Assembly: GCA_037444825.1 (NCBI GenBank)
Contig: JBBILR010000006.1
Coordinates: forward strand, 62,001-126,000
Source: JBFLVU01 sp037444825
GTDB taxonomy: Bacteria > Acidobacteriota > UBA4820 > DSQY01
Length of the DNA: 64,000 nt
Direction: 5' to 3'
Below the pieces are notes generated by a model. The model had not been told where the DNA came from. It worked only from the letters and a program-made list of their open reading frames with translations, and ran no database searches. This document shows, piece after piece, positions 26,335-34,582 of this stretch. Positions within the stretch are counted from its first letter, which is position 1. Every line of letters starts with the position of its first letter. Both the position numbers and the translations under genes were made by a program.

Positions 26335-26375
26335 GTGACCGAAAATGTCACTTCCGAACGGACACGAGCCGTCCG
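26335..26375 (+). promoter_or_regulatory. Two inverted repeats, candidate PilR enhancer sites
   Basis: GTGAC-N7-GTCAC spans 26335-26351 and CGGAC-N7-GTCCG spans 26359-26375. The two have identical arm length and spacing, and their centres are 24 bases apart. They lie about 65-105 bases upstream of the expected pilA start, the usual place for NtrC-type enhancer binding. Assignment to PilR is inference. Confidence 0.4.
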
Positions 26376-26413
26376 GAGTGTGCGAAAACGCCTTTTTTCC
26401 AAGGGCTTGATTC

Positions 26414-26429
26414 TGGCACGGGCGTTGCT
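26414..26429 (+). promoter_or_regulatory. Sigma54 promoter of pilA
   Basis: TGGCACG-GGCG-TTGCT matches the -24/-12 consensus TGGCACG-N4-TTGCW at every fixed position. The start site should lie near 26440, giving a leader of about 20 bases that holds the GGAGG before the ATG at 26461. Confidence 0.85.
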
Positions 26430-26460
26430 GGATGTTGGGCCCACAGAGACGGAGGTGTCC

Positions 26461-26967
26461 ATGAAGAAGGAAAAAGGCTTTACCCTCATCGAGCTCCTCA
26501 TCGTCGTGGCGATCATCGGCATCATCGCCGCCATCGCCATCCCCAACCTGCTCACCGCCATCCAGCGGTCCAAGCAGAAGAGGGCCATGGGCGAGGTCCG
26601 CTCCATCGCCACCGCGGCCCAGTCCTACGCCACCGACGCCCAGATCTACCCCATCGCCAGCACCACCTTCACCGCCATCAACAACACGGGCGCGGTGAAC
26701 GCCGACTTGACGCCGGACTACATCAAGGCCCTCCCCAACCCCGATCCCTGGAACACCCCCTACTGGTACGCCTCCGCCGCCAGCGGCGTGGACTTCGGCT
26801 GCGCCTCCAGCGGCAAGAACGCCGCGCTGGAAGCCGGTTCGGCCTGGGGCACCGTCAGCGCCAACACCTTCCAGCCCGCCAACACCCAGTGCTTCGAGAA
26901 CGACATCGTCTGGGTGGACGACACCTTCGTGATCAAGCCCGAGGGCAAGCAGCGGAAGTGCGGCTGA
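26461..26967 (+). CDS. pilA: Type IV major pilin (prepilin)
   Basis: A 168-residue prepilin beginning MKKEKGFTLIELLIVVAIIG. The short basic leader ends in Gly6 before Phe, and Glu5 of the mature chain is present, as required by PilD. The N-terminal helix runs to about residue 55, followed by a globular domain with three cysteines (FGCASS, NTQCF, RKCG), one of them left over if a C-terminal disulphide forms. A GGAGG lies shortly upstream. It has its own sigma54 promoter and terminator, so it is monocistronic. The region around it is packed with glycosyltransferase-like genes. Confidence 0.93.
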   Translation: MKKEKGFTLIELLIVVAIIGIIAAIAIPNLLTAIQRSKQKRAMGEVRSIATAAQSYATDAQIYPIASTTFTAINNTGAVNADLTPDYIKALPNPDPWNTPYWYASAASGVDFGCASSGKNAALEAGSAWGTVSANTFQPANTQCFENDIVWVDDTFVIKPEGKQRKCG

Positions 26968-26990
26968 TCCCCGCAGGATCCGTTCTTCGA

Positions 26991-27022
26991 AAGGCCCCCG
27001 TTCGGGGGCCTTTTCCTTTTTC
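26991..27022 (+). terminator. Terminator after pilA (possibly bidirectional)
   Basis: A 9-bp stem (AAGGCCCCC at 26991-26999 with its complement at 27004-27012), a GTTC loop and a T-rich tail TTTTCCTTTTT run. It lies between the convergent ends of pilA and the gene at 27035-28585 and could serve both. Confidence 0.85.
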
Positions 27023-27034
27023 GCCCCGACGCCG

Positions 27035-28585
27035 CTACGGGCCCCCGCGCCGGTAGACGACGGCGCCTTGGATCTCTCGTTCCCGGAGGAACCTCTCCCT
27101 CAGGAGCCGCCCCACGGCGGAGCGGGGGTCCAGGTACTCCCGTTCCATTTCCCGCGGGAGGAGGACCAGCGCGCACCGGGAGGCCTCCATCTGGGCGGCG
27201 GCCCTTCGGTGGTCCTCCTCCCCGAGGTAGCCGGCCGAAAGGGGCGTGAAGTAGGTGAAGCCCACCCCCGCGGGGAAGGTCACCAGGTAGACCTCCCCCC
27301 CTTCGGGGAAGGCGGCGATGCGGTCTCCGGGCCGCAGACCGGCCCCTTCCCGGAGCCAGGCGTTGACGGGGCTCTCCCGAAGGAGGCGCACGGGGTCGGA
27401 GTACTCCCAGAGATCCGGCCGGTGGAAGAAGAGGGACCGGGAATGGTAGGTCAGGCTGGCGAGCAGCAGGAACGGGGCGATGGCCCTCAGGCGCCGCCAG
27501 GCGGGGGCTTCCGGCCCCATCGCGAAGCACCCCAGGAGCCAAAGGGGCCACAGGGAGAAAACGAGGTGCAGCCAGTTGGGGTTCCCCCGGGCGAAGAGCC
27601 CCGCGGCCAGCAACGTCGCCCCCGCCGCCGCCGGGGCCCAGCGGTTCTCGATCCGCCCCTTCCGGAGGGTCCGGACGAGAAACCAGGCCGACCCGGCGAA
27701 GAGGCCCGCCGCCACGAGCAGGAGGAGGCCGTACAGGAGCCCCCCCGAAAGGAGGGCCGCCCACCGGCCGGCGCCCCCCTCCCGAAGGGCCAGCTCCCCC
27801 AGAAGCCCCAACCGGCCGGGAAGGTCCTCCAGGAGGCTCCGGTAGTTCTCGTTCCCGGGGCGGCTGTAGTGGCTCCAGGGCCAGAGGAAGGCGTCGCGGA
27901 AGAGCCCCCGGATGCCCCCGCGAAGGGCCAGCCAGAGCGCGGCCCCCGCGGGCAGAAAGGCCGCTCCGGCGGCAAAGGCCGCCCCCTTTCCCCGCCGCCC
28001 CTGCCTTTCCATGGCAAGCCGGAAGAGGGCGGCCGCCGCGAGCAGAAGGCCGTCGGTCTGGAGAAAGAGCCCCCCCGCCCCCGCCGCCAGGCCGGCCCCC
28101 GCCCACCGGCCCGCGGAGAGATCCCGTTTCTCCGGCCCCGAGAGGGCGAGCAGGAAAAACGACCAGGCCAGGACCGCCAGCCAGTGGTGGCTGGGCACGG
28201 CCCAGAAGGGAAAGAGGCCCAAGGGAAGGAGAAAGGAGGCGGCGACGGCTTCCACGACCCGAAAACCCCGGCGTCGGAGGGCGACTGCGGCCACCCCCGC
28301 GGCGACGAGCACGAGAAGAACCGTCGCGTACCGGGCCGCGCCGAAGGCCGGCTCCCCCAGGAGCCCGAAGAGAAAGCCGTAGAAGAGGAAGGGGCCGGGA
28401 GGCAGGAAGTTGAAGAAGTCCCGGTAGGGCACCTCCCCGGAGACGGTCCGCCAGGCGTCGTAGAGGACGATGCACTCGTCCCACCGGGGGGGGTTGGCCA
28501 CGGGGCTCACCTGAAGCAGGGCCACCGCCGCCGCCACCGGAACGATGCCCCACGCCATCCAGGGAAGGCAGGCACGGGCCTTCAC
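27035..28585 (-). CDS. Polytopic membrane protein, VPYRDFF family (GT-C-like)
   Basis: A 516-residue paralogue of its upstream neighbour and of the gene at 19997-21535. Loop 1 has RWDECIVLYDAW and GEVPYRDFFNFLPP; later come LFPFWAVPSHHWLAV, an LQTDG segment and a soluble C-terminal part with SPVNAWLREG and AFPEGGEVYL. About ten membrane segments are visible. The DE pair after the first segment fits a GT-C catalytic motif. The start is GTG at 28585, preceded by GGAGGG, and the GTGA overlaps the upstream stop. It is the last gene of an eight-gene minus-strand run. Confidence 0.7.
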   Translation of the reverse strand: MKARACLPWMAWGIVPVAAAVALLQVSPVANPPRWDECIVLYDAWRTVSGEVPYRDFFNFLPPGPFLFYGFLFGLLGEPAFGAARYATVLLVLVAAGVAAVALRRRGFRVVEAVAASFLLPLGLFPFWAVPSHHWLAVLAWSFFLLALSGPEKRDLSAGRWAGAGLAAGAGGLFLQTDGLLLAAAALFRLAMERQGRRGKGAAFAAGAAFLPAGAALWLALRGGIRGLFRDAFLWPWSHYSRPGNENYRSLLEDLPGRLGLLGELALREGGAGRWAALLSGGLLYGLLLLVAAGLFAGSAWFLVRTLRKGRIENRWAPAAAGATLLAAGLFARGNPNWLHLVFSLWPLWLLGCFAMGPEAPAWRRLRAIAPFLLLASLTYHSRSLFFHRPDLWEYSDPVRLLRESPVNAWLREGAGLRPGDRIAAFPEGGEVYLVTFPAGVGFTYFTPLSAGYLGEEDHRRAAAQMEASRCALVLLPREMEREYLDPRSAVGRLLRERFLREREIQGAVVYRRGGP

Positions 28586-30144
28586 CGGTCCCTCCGGAGG
28601 TAGACCGCCGCGTCCCCCACCCGCCCCAGGCGGAGGTACTTCTCCCGGAGCAGGTGGCCGAGGGCGCCGGCCCACCGGACGTACTCCTCCTCCCGGTCCA
28701 CGGTGAGGAGGATGCAGCGGGCGCGGTTTTTCTCGATCTCCTCCGCCGCCCGGCGGTAGTCCGCCTCCGTATGGTACCGGTCCGAGGGGGGGTAGAGGAG
28801 GGTGTACCCCGTGGCGGCGGGACGGACGTAGAGGTAGACCTCCCCTCCCTCCGGAAAGGCCGCCACGCGGTCCTCCCCTCGGAGCCACGGCTGGGCGTTC
28901 AGCCACCGGTTCACCGGTGCCTCGCGGAGTACCCGGTCGGGGTCCCGAAGTTCCCAGGACTCCCACCTCCGAAGGCCCGCCGAGCCGAAGAAGACGACCC
29001 CCGCCGCCGCCAGGATCCCCCCCGTCAAGACCACCGCACGCCGGACCCCTTCCGGCTCGCCCTTCCAGGCGGTCAGCCAGAGGGGCCCGACCCGGGCGAG
29101 GGCGTGGAGGGCGTGGAGCCAGTCGGGCTTGCCCAGCAAGAAGAGGGCCGCCTCCACCGCCGTGGCGGCGGTCACCGCCGCCCGCCAGGGGTCTTGGAAG
29201 CGCCGGCGCTTCAGCGCCCGGAAGACTTCCGCCAGAAAGAGGCCCGCCACCGCGGCGAGCAGGGCCAGGATCCCCACGTACACCACCGTCCCCGCGGCGG
29301 CGGCCGGGAACGGAGGCCCCCCCTCCCCCGCGGGCATGATCCACAGGGAGCGGATTCGGTCGGGAAGGTCCCCCAGCAAGGGGACGGCGTTGATTCCGCC
29401 CTCTTGCCGGTAATGAAAGAGGGGCCAGAGCCAGACCTCCCTCAGGAAGCCTCCCAGGGCCCCTTCCCACAGGAGCGCCGCCGAGGCGGGCAAGAGGACC
29501 ACCGCCGCCCCCGCGGCGGCCCGGACCGAAGCCATCCCTCGGCGCCTCTCCCCCAGCGCCCAGAAGCTCCCCCAGAGGGCCGCGGCCGAGAGGAAGGCCG
29601 TCTGAAGGGTCAGGAAGAGGAGGCCCAGGAGCGCCCCCAGCCCCACCCATGCCGCCGGGGAGAGGCCCTCTTCTCTCCGGGGCAGCCGGAGCGAGCCGAG
29701 AAAGAAGAGGAGGGCGAAGTGGTGGTGGGAGGCGACGGGCCAGAAGGGAAAGAGGACTAGGGGGAAGAGAAGCCCCAGGAGGGAGGCCGCCAGGGGCGGC
29801 CACCCGGTCTTGCGGAGGACGTCTCGAAGAAGCAGGGCGACGAGGAGGGCCCAGAGGGCCGCCAGGCGCCGTCCGGCGGCCAGGGGGGCCTCCGCCCCGA
29901 AGAGACGGAGGGCGAGCCCTTGCAGCCAGAAGGTCGCCGGAGGGGTGAAGTTGAAGAAGTCCCGGTAGGGCACCTGCCCCTCGAGAACCCTCACGCCGTC
30001 GTACAGGTAGAGGCACTCGTCCCACTTGGGAACGGAGACGAGGGGGCTTGTGCGCACGGCGAGCACCGCCGCCGCCGCCGCGAACAGGAGCGCCGTTCCG
30101 GCGGCGGCCAACCCCCGCCGGCCGAAAGAAACGCCCCCCCTCAC
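28582..30144 (-). CDS. Polytopic membrane protein, VPYRDFF family (GT-C-like)
   Basis: A 520-residue protein closely related to the gene downstream. Shared marks: KWDECLYLYDGVRV, GQVPYRDFFNFTPP (near residue 57), LFPFWPVASHHHFAL (near 132), LQTAFL, APVNRWLNA and AFPEGGEVYLYV. Tandem duplication of the pair is evident from order and motifs. The GTG start at 30144 overlaps the upstream stop as GTGA. The molecular role is inferred to be sugar transfer at the outer face of the inner membrane; no substrate is indicated. Confidence 0.7.
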   Translation of the reverse strand: MRGGVSFGRRGLAAAGTALLFAAAAAVLAVRTSPLVSVPKWDECLYLYDGVRVLEGQVPYRDFFNFTPPATFWLQGLALRLFGAEAPLAAGRRLAALWALLVALLLRDVLRKTGWPPLAASLLGLLFPLVLFPFWPVASHHHFALLFFLGSLRLPRREEGLSPAAWVGLGALLGLLFLTLQTAFLSAAALWGSFWALGERRRGMASVRAAAGAAVVLLPASAALLWEGALGGFLREVWLWPLFHYRQEGGINAVPLLGDLPDRIRSLWIMPAGEGGPPFPAAAAGTVVYVGILALLAAVAGLFLAEVFRALKRRRFQDPWRAAVTAATAVEAALFLLGKPDWLHALHALARVGPLWLTAWKGEPEGVRRAVVLTGGILAAAGVVFFGSAGLRRWESWELRDPDRVLREAPVNRWLNAQPWLRGEDRVAAFPEGGEVYLYVRPAATGYTLLYPPSDRYHTEADYRRAAEEIEKNRARCILLTVDREEEYVRWAGALGHLLREKYLRLGRVGDAAVYLRRDR

Positions 30145-32327
30145 GGTCCCCTCCGGCGGACGAAAAGAAGCCCCAAGGCGGTCAGGGCCGAAACCAGCGC
30201 CCCGAGCCGAAAGGAAGCGGGGCGGTACCGGAACTTCACCACATGGTTTCCGGAGGGCAGGGCCACCGCCCGAAAGACGCCGTCGGCGGGGAAGACGGGG
30301 GCGGGTTCACCATCCACCCGTGCTTCCCACCCCGGCCAGCTGAGGTCCCGCACCACGAGCCACCCGGATGCGGGGGCGGACACCGCCCAAACCTGGGTGG
30401 TGGAGGTCTCCCTCACGAGGCGCGCGGCCCTCGGGGGTTCCGTACCTCCCTCCCCCTGGCCCACGGCCCCGGCCCCGCCACCTTCTTCCAGATAGACCGT
30501 TTCCCTCCACTTGTCTCCGTCCAGAGCCTTCGCGAGCCCTTCCCGCGGGCTGGAGACCCGCTCCGCCCGCCCAACCCAGAAACCCCGCGGGCCGGCCTTC
30601 GGGTCCCTCACCTCGAGGCGCCATCCCTCCCCTCCGGAAGGCCGAAGGTCCAGCACCGCCGCCACCCCCACGAACCGGACCCGCCGTTCGTCCCAGGCTT
30701 CCAAGAGATCCTGGTGGGAGGCGCGCGGCCATTCCAAAGCGGCGAGGCGTTTCGGCACGAAGGGGTCGCTCAGCCGGACGTCCCGGAGGGCGAAGGTCGT
30801 CCCCAGGTTGGGGGGGAAGGACTTCCACTTTCCCGCGTGGCCGAACCAGAGCCGCCCCTTCTCCGCCGCCCGGCGGACCTCCGGCGCCGGCCGCGGGTCC
30901 GAGCGGTTCCAATAGACGTCGAAGGCGGCGTGGAAGGGAAGAAGGCTCGCGAGGGCCAGGCCGGCGAGTCCCAGGGCGCAGCGCCGGGGCGCCAGCATGG
31001 ACCGTGGAAGAAGGGGAAGGAGGACCGCCGTCGCCCCCGCCGCCAGGAGAGCCGGAAACTCCGCCGGAGACGGCCCCCGCAGGGGCACCCAGTGCCTTGC
31101 CTCCAGGACCCCCAAGGACGGGGCGCGAACCACGAAACCCGCCAGGAAGACCCCCGCCGCCGTGGCCGCCGCCGCCCCACGGGCCGCCCAAGCCAGCCCT
31201 TCCAGGACGGCCGGGAGCCCCAGGGAGGCCGCCCAGACCAGGACGAACCAGAGGACCGACCGGCCGTACCGGCCGCTGAGAAAGTCGAAGGTGGCGGCCC
31301 TTTGCAGAACCTCCGGGAAGGGGAAGGCCATGAACAGCGCCCAGAGGAACGGTGGGAGCAGGGCCGGGGCGACGCTCCGGCCCCTGGGGGAGAGGAGGCC
31401 CGCCGCGGCCAGGGCCAGGAGGGCCGGGGGCCAGAAGAGTTCGCCCCCCACCACCCACGGCGCCGTCCAGGGGTAGGGGTAGGGCTGGTTCCCCCCGAAG
31501 CGGGGAGAGGTGACGTGGGCCAGGTACTCCAGGAAGGGGAGAAGCCAGAAAGCCGAAAGAAGGGCGGCGGCCGGGGGCAGTAGGGCCCATGCGCGCCATT
31601 TTTCTGGAGTGCATCTTTTGTGCACCAACCGAACGCCCAGAAAGGCGAAGACCGACGCCGCCCCCAGAAAGGCCACTTCAAGGTGGCCCCCCAGAGCCAT
31701 CAGGGCGAGAAGGACCGGGAGGCGCCGCCACCCGCCTTCCCCTTGGAGCCATGCCTCCGCCCCTTCGAAGAGCCACGGGAACCAGGCGAAGGCCCAGACG
31801 TCGGAGTAGACGCAAAAGTTGAGGGCGTAGGGGTTGAAGGCGAAGAGGAGGGCGCCGAAGGCCCTCGCCGGACCGCGGCACCCCTGCCGGCCGAGGAGCC
31901 GGGCCATCCCCCACCCGCCGAAAAGGAGCTGGAGGAAAATGCACGCGCTGTACACCCAGGGGGTGGGCCGGGCCAGGAACGGAAGGAAGAAGGGAGCGAA
32001 GGGCTGGCTCTGGCCGTTGGCCAGAAGCGGTGCGCCCAGGGAGGCGAAGGGGTTCCAGAGGGGAAGGTCGCCCTCCCTCAAGGCCTGCGCCGCCTGCGCC
32101 TTCTGGGCGTAGAACATGGTCATGGGGGAGGAGTCGAAGAAGCGCCAGTCGGGGCGGTCGGCGGCGAGGTCCAGCCCCTGAAGGGCCGGGTCCCCCGCGA
32201 AGACGTGGAAGGGCACGAGGTGCCTTCCGGCCGCCAAGGGCCAGAAGAGGAGGAGGGCCCCCAGCCCCAGGGCCGCGAGCGGCCACGTCGATTCCCGAAG
32301 CCCCGCGAGACGACCTTCGGCGCTCAC
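30141..32327 (-). CDS. YfhO-family membrane protein (GT-C-like), copy 1
   Basis: A 728-residue protein with about twelve membrane segments and a C-terminal soluble beta-rich domain. Loop 1 has SPMTMFYAQK then ALREGDLPLWNPFASLGAPL. The end has SWPGWEARVDGEP then ALPSGNHVVKFRYRP, the hallmark closing domain of YfhO (PF09586). In Bacillus and Listeria, YfhO/GtlB proteins work with a CsbB/GtlA GT2 enzyme and GtcA flippase to add sugars to cell-surface polymers. The GTG start at 32327 overlaps the upstream stop (GTGA). Confidence 0.78.
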   Translation of the reverse strand: MSAEGRLAGLRESTWPLAALGLGALLLFWPLAAGRHLVPFHVFAGDPALQGLDLAADRPDWRFFDSSPMTMFYAQKAQAAQALREGDLPLWNPFASLGAPLLANGQSQPFAPFFLPFLARPTPWVYSACIFLQLLFGGWGMARLLGRQGCRGPARAFGALLFAFNPYALNFCVYSDVWAFAWFPWLFEGAEAWLQGEGGWRRLPVLLALMALGGHLEVAFLGAASVFAFLGVRLVHKRCTPEKWRAWALLPPAAALLSAFWLLPFLEYLAHVTSPRFGGNQPYPYPWTAPWVVGGELFWPPALLALAAAGLLSPRGRSVAPALLPPFLWALFMAFPFPEVLQRAATFDFLSGRYGRSVLWFVLVWAASLGLPAVLEGLAWAARGAAAATAAGVFLAGFVVRAPSLGVLEARHWVPLRGPSPAEFPALLAAGATAVLLPLLPRSMLAPRRCALGLAGLALASLLPFHAAFDVYWNRSDPRPAPEVRRAAEKGRLWFGHAGKWKSFPPNLGTTFALRDVRLSDPFVPKRLAALEWPRASHQDLLEAWDERRVRFVGVAAVLDLRPSGGEGWRLEVRDPKAGPRGFWVGRAERVSSPREGLAKALDGDKWRETVYLEEGGGAGAVGQGEGGTEPPRAARLVRETSTTQVWAVSAPASGWLVVRDLSWPGWEARVDGEPAPVFPADGVFRAVALPSGNHVVKFRYRPASFRLGALVSALTALGLLFVRRRGP

Positions 32328-34582
32328 GATCCCCCCCCGACGCCGCCCCGAAAGAGCAGGGCCGCCAACCAGAGGAGCCCCGCCGCCCCCAGCGCCAAAC
32401 CCGCCCCCACCGAGAGGGGCCGGTAGACGAACCGGACCTCCGCCGTTCCCGGAAGGACTTCCACGGCCCGAAAGGCCGCGTCGGCGGGGTAGATGCGGGC
32501 CGGATCCCCGTTCACCGTGGCCCGCCAACCGCGGGCGTAGGAGTCGAGCAGGACGAGAAGCCCCCCCGCCTCCGTCCGGACCGACAGGCGGACCTCCCCC
32601 TGCCCATCCCGGAGCCACTCCACCGCGTCCCCCGTCCCCTGCGGGTCCCCCACCTGGGGAGGCCCCTCCCACCCCTCCACCGCCGCCTCCCTCCGCCACA
32701 CCTGAGGCCCCGAAGCGGCGGCCCACCGGGCGGCCTCCTGGGGCCCGGACGCCTTCCGGATTCGGTGGACGACGAAGGCCCGGGGAAGGGCCCCCTCCAC
32801 GGGACGCCAGTCGATTCCTCCGCCTCCGGGCGCGGGCACCGCCAGCCGGTCCACCCCCAAACGGGCCCAGGCCTCGTCCGGGACGCCGGGGAAGGCGAGG
32901 AAGGTGGAGAGGAGGCGGCGGCGGTCCGCACCCAGCGCCTCCTGCAGCAGAAAGAGCCGGCGGGGCTGGAGAACGTCCAAGAGCCGCGCGTCACGGAGGC
33001 CGAAGACGGCGCCGAGGTTGGGGGAGAAGACCGGCCGGCCGGTCCCCTCCGGGACGACGCCGGCGATCCGCCCGTGGGGCGAGGCCCCGCTCTGCCGCAG
33101 GGTCTCAAGGACCGACGAGGACTCCAGCACGGGACGGGAGGCCGCGAAGGCGGCGTAGGGCGCGTCCCGCTCGAGGAGCGGCGAAAGGAGAACCACCGCC
33201 AACCCCGCGGACTTCAAGGCGGCGGCCGTCCCACCTCTTCTCCGCCAGACCCCCGCCATCAGGAGCAGGAGTCCCGCCCCATAGAGGCCGATCAGCTTCG
33301 GTTTCAAGAGGAGGTAGGGAAGAGAGCCGTTCAGCGTGTCCGCGAAGGAAAGCCCGGCGAAAGCCAGGGTGCCGAGGATCAGGAGGCGCACCGTCCGCCC
33401 GCGCTCCCCGGTCTCCCCCGCCCAGAGGCGCCCCGCGCCTGCGGCGGCCAGGCCCACCCAGGCGAACCAGAGGACCGGCCGGGCGTAGGTTCCCGGAAGG
33501 AGTCCGCCGAAGGTCTGGATCCGCACCACCGCCGGGGAATCCACGATCCAGAAGACCACCTGGGCCGCGGCGGCGAGCATCAGCAGGAGAGGCCCCCTCC
33601 GCCGGGGGGGGAGCCCTAGGAGGCCCAGGAAGAGGAGCCCCCACAGGAGGGGGCTCACGTACACCGGGGTCCGGGGGTTGAAGAGGGAGGTCAAGGGGTA
33701 GAGGCCCGGGGTCAGGTTGGCCGCGGCCCCTTCGAACTTGTAGGCTCGGCACTCGGGGAGCCGGGCCAGCAGGGGAAGCCACTGGGGCGCCGACAGGAGC
33801 AGGGCCAGAAGCGCGCTCCCTCCCAGCCTGCCGAGGCAAGCCGGAAAGGCCGGCCGACGCTCTTCCCCCTCCCAAAGCCACAAACCCAGGCCGTAGAGGC
33901 ACGCCGCGGCGGCCAGGAGGAGCGCCGTCTCCGGGTGGCCGGAGAGGGCCGCCGCCCCCAGGGCCGCGCCGGGGGCCCACCAGGCCCGGGGGCGTTCCAG
34001 GGCGAGGTGGACTCCGTAGAGGACCCAACCCAGGTAGGCGCCGGCCCATTCGTTGGGAAAGAGGATCAGGGCGGGAAGCCAGGGGTTGGCCATGGCCAGC
34101 AGGGTTCCGAAGCATCGGCCCGCCGGGGGGAGGCCGAGGCGTCCCAGCCAGAGGTAAGCCCCCGCCGCGGCGAAGGGCAGCGTGAGGAGCAGCCCCAGGG
34201 AGAAGGTCCAGGCGGAGGGGCGGGCGTAGAAGGGCCAGAGAAAGGGGCAGAAGGGGAAGACCTGACCCGAGGCCAGCGCGGGGACCCCGCAGCCCGCGTA
34301 CGGGTTCCAGAGGGGAAGGGCGCCCTCCCGCAGGGCCCGGGCGGTGAGCCAGGCGTTGGGGTAGTGGAGGAGGAGGGGGGAATCGTCGGCGCCGGGGAAG
34401 CGCATGGCCGTGGTGCGGCGGAAACCCGGCGGAGAGGGAACCCCGGTGACCACGGGGGAGTCGAAGTGGACCGGCAGGAGGGGCCTTCCCTCCACGAAAA
34501 AGGGGAGAGCGTAGAGGAAAAGAAGGACGGCCGCCCCCGCCGCCGCGAGACCCGCCCGGGCCCGCCCCCCCGCCGGCTTCAC
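32324..34582 (-). CDS. YfhO-family membrane protein (GT-C-like), copy 2
   Basis: A 752-residue paralogue of copy 1. It shows a single N-terminal segment, then LLLHYPNAWLTARAL, REGALPLWNPYAGCGVPALA, around a dozen membrane segments and the C-terminal YARGWRATVNGDPARIYPAD domain with FVYRPLSVGAG. ALSGHPETALLL in the middle is shared with copy 4 (ALSGQPETAFLL). The start is GTG at 34582, overlapping the upstream stop. The acidic residues of loop 1 (GADDSPLLLHYPN) are candidates for the catalytic pair. Confidence 0.77.
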   Translation of the reverse strand: MKPAGGRARAGLAAAGAAVLLFLYALPFFVEGRPLLPVHFDSPVVTGVPSPPGFRRTTAMRFPGADDSPLLLHYPNAWLTARALREGALPLWNPYAGCGVPALASGQVFPFCPFLWPFYARPSAWTFSLGLLLTLPFAAAGAYLWLGRLGLPPAGRCFGTLLAMANPWLPALILFPNEWAGAYLGWVLYGVHLALERPRAWWAPGAALGAAALSGHPETALLLAAAACLYGLGLWLWEGEERRPAFPACLGRLGGSALLALLLSAPQWLPLLARLPECRAYKFEGAAANLTPGLYPLTSLFNPRTPVYVSPLLWGLLFLGLLGLPPRRRGPLLLMLAAAAQVVFWIVDSPAVVRIQTFGGLLPGTYARPVLWFAWVGLAAAGAGRLWAGETGERGRTVRLLILGTLAFAGLSFADTLNGSLPYLLLKPKLIGLYGAGLLLLMAGVWRRRGGTAAALKSAGLAVVLLSPLLERDAPYAAFAASRPVLESSSVLETLRQSGASPHGRIAGVVPEGTGRPVFSPNLGAVFGLRDARLLDVLQPRRLFLLQEALGADRRRLLSTFLAFPGVPDEAWARLGVDRLAVPAPGGGGIDWRPVEGALPRAFVVHRIRKASGPQEAARWAAASGPQVWRREAAVEGWEGPPQVGDPQGTGDAVEWLRDGQGEVRLSVRTEAGGLLVLLDSYARGWRATVNGDPARIYPADAAFRAVEVLPGTAEVRFVYRPLSVGAGLALGAAGLLWLAALLFRGGVGGGS

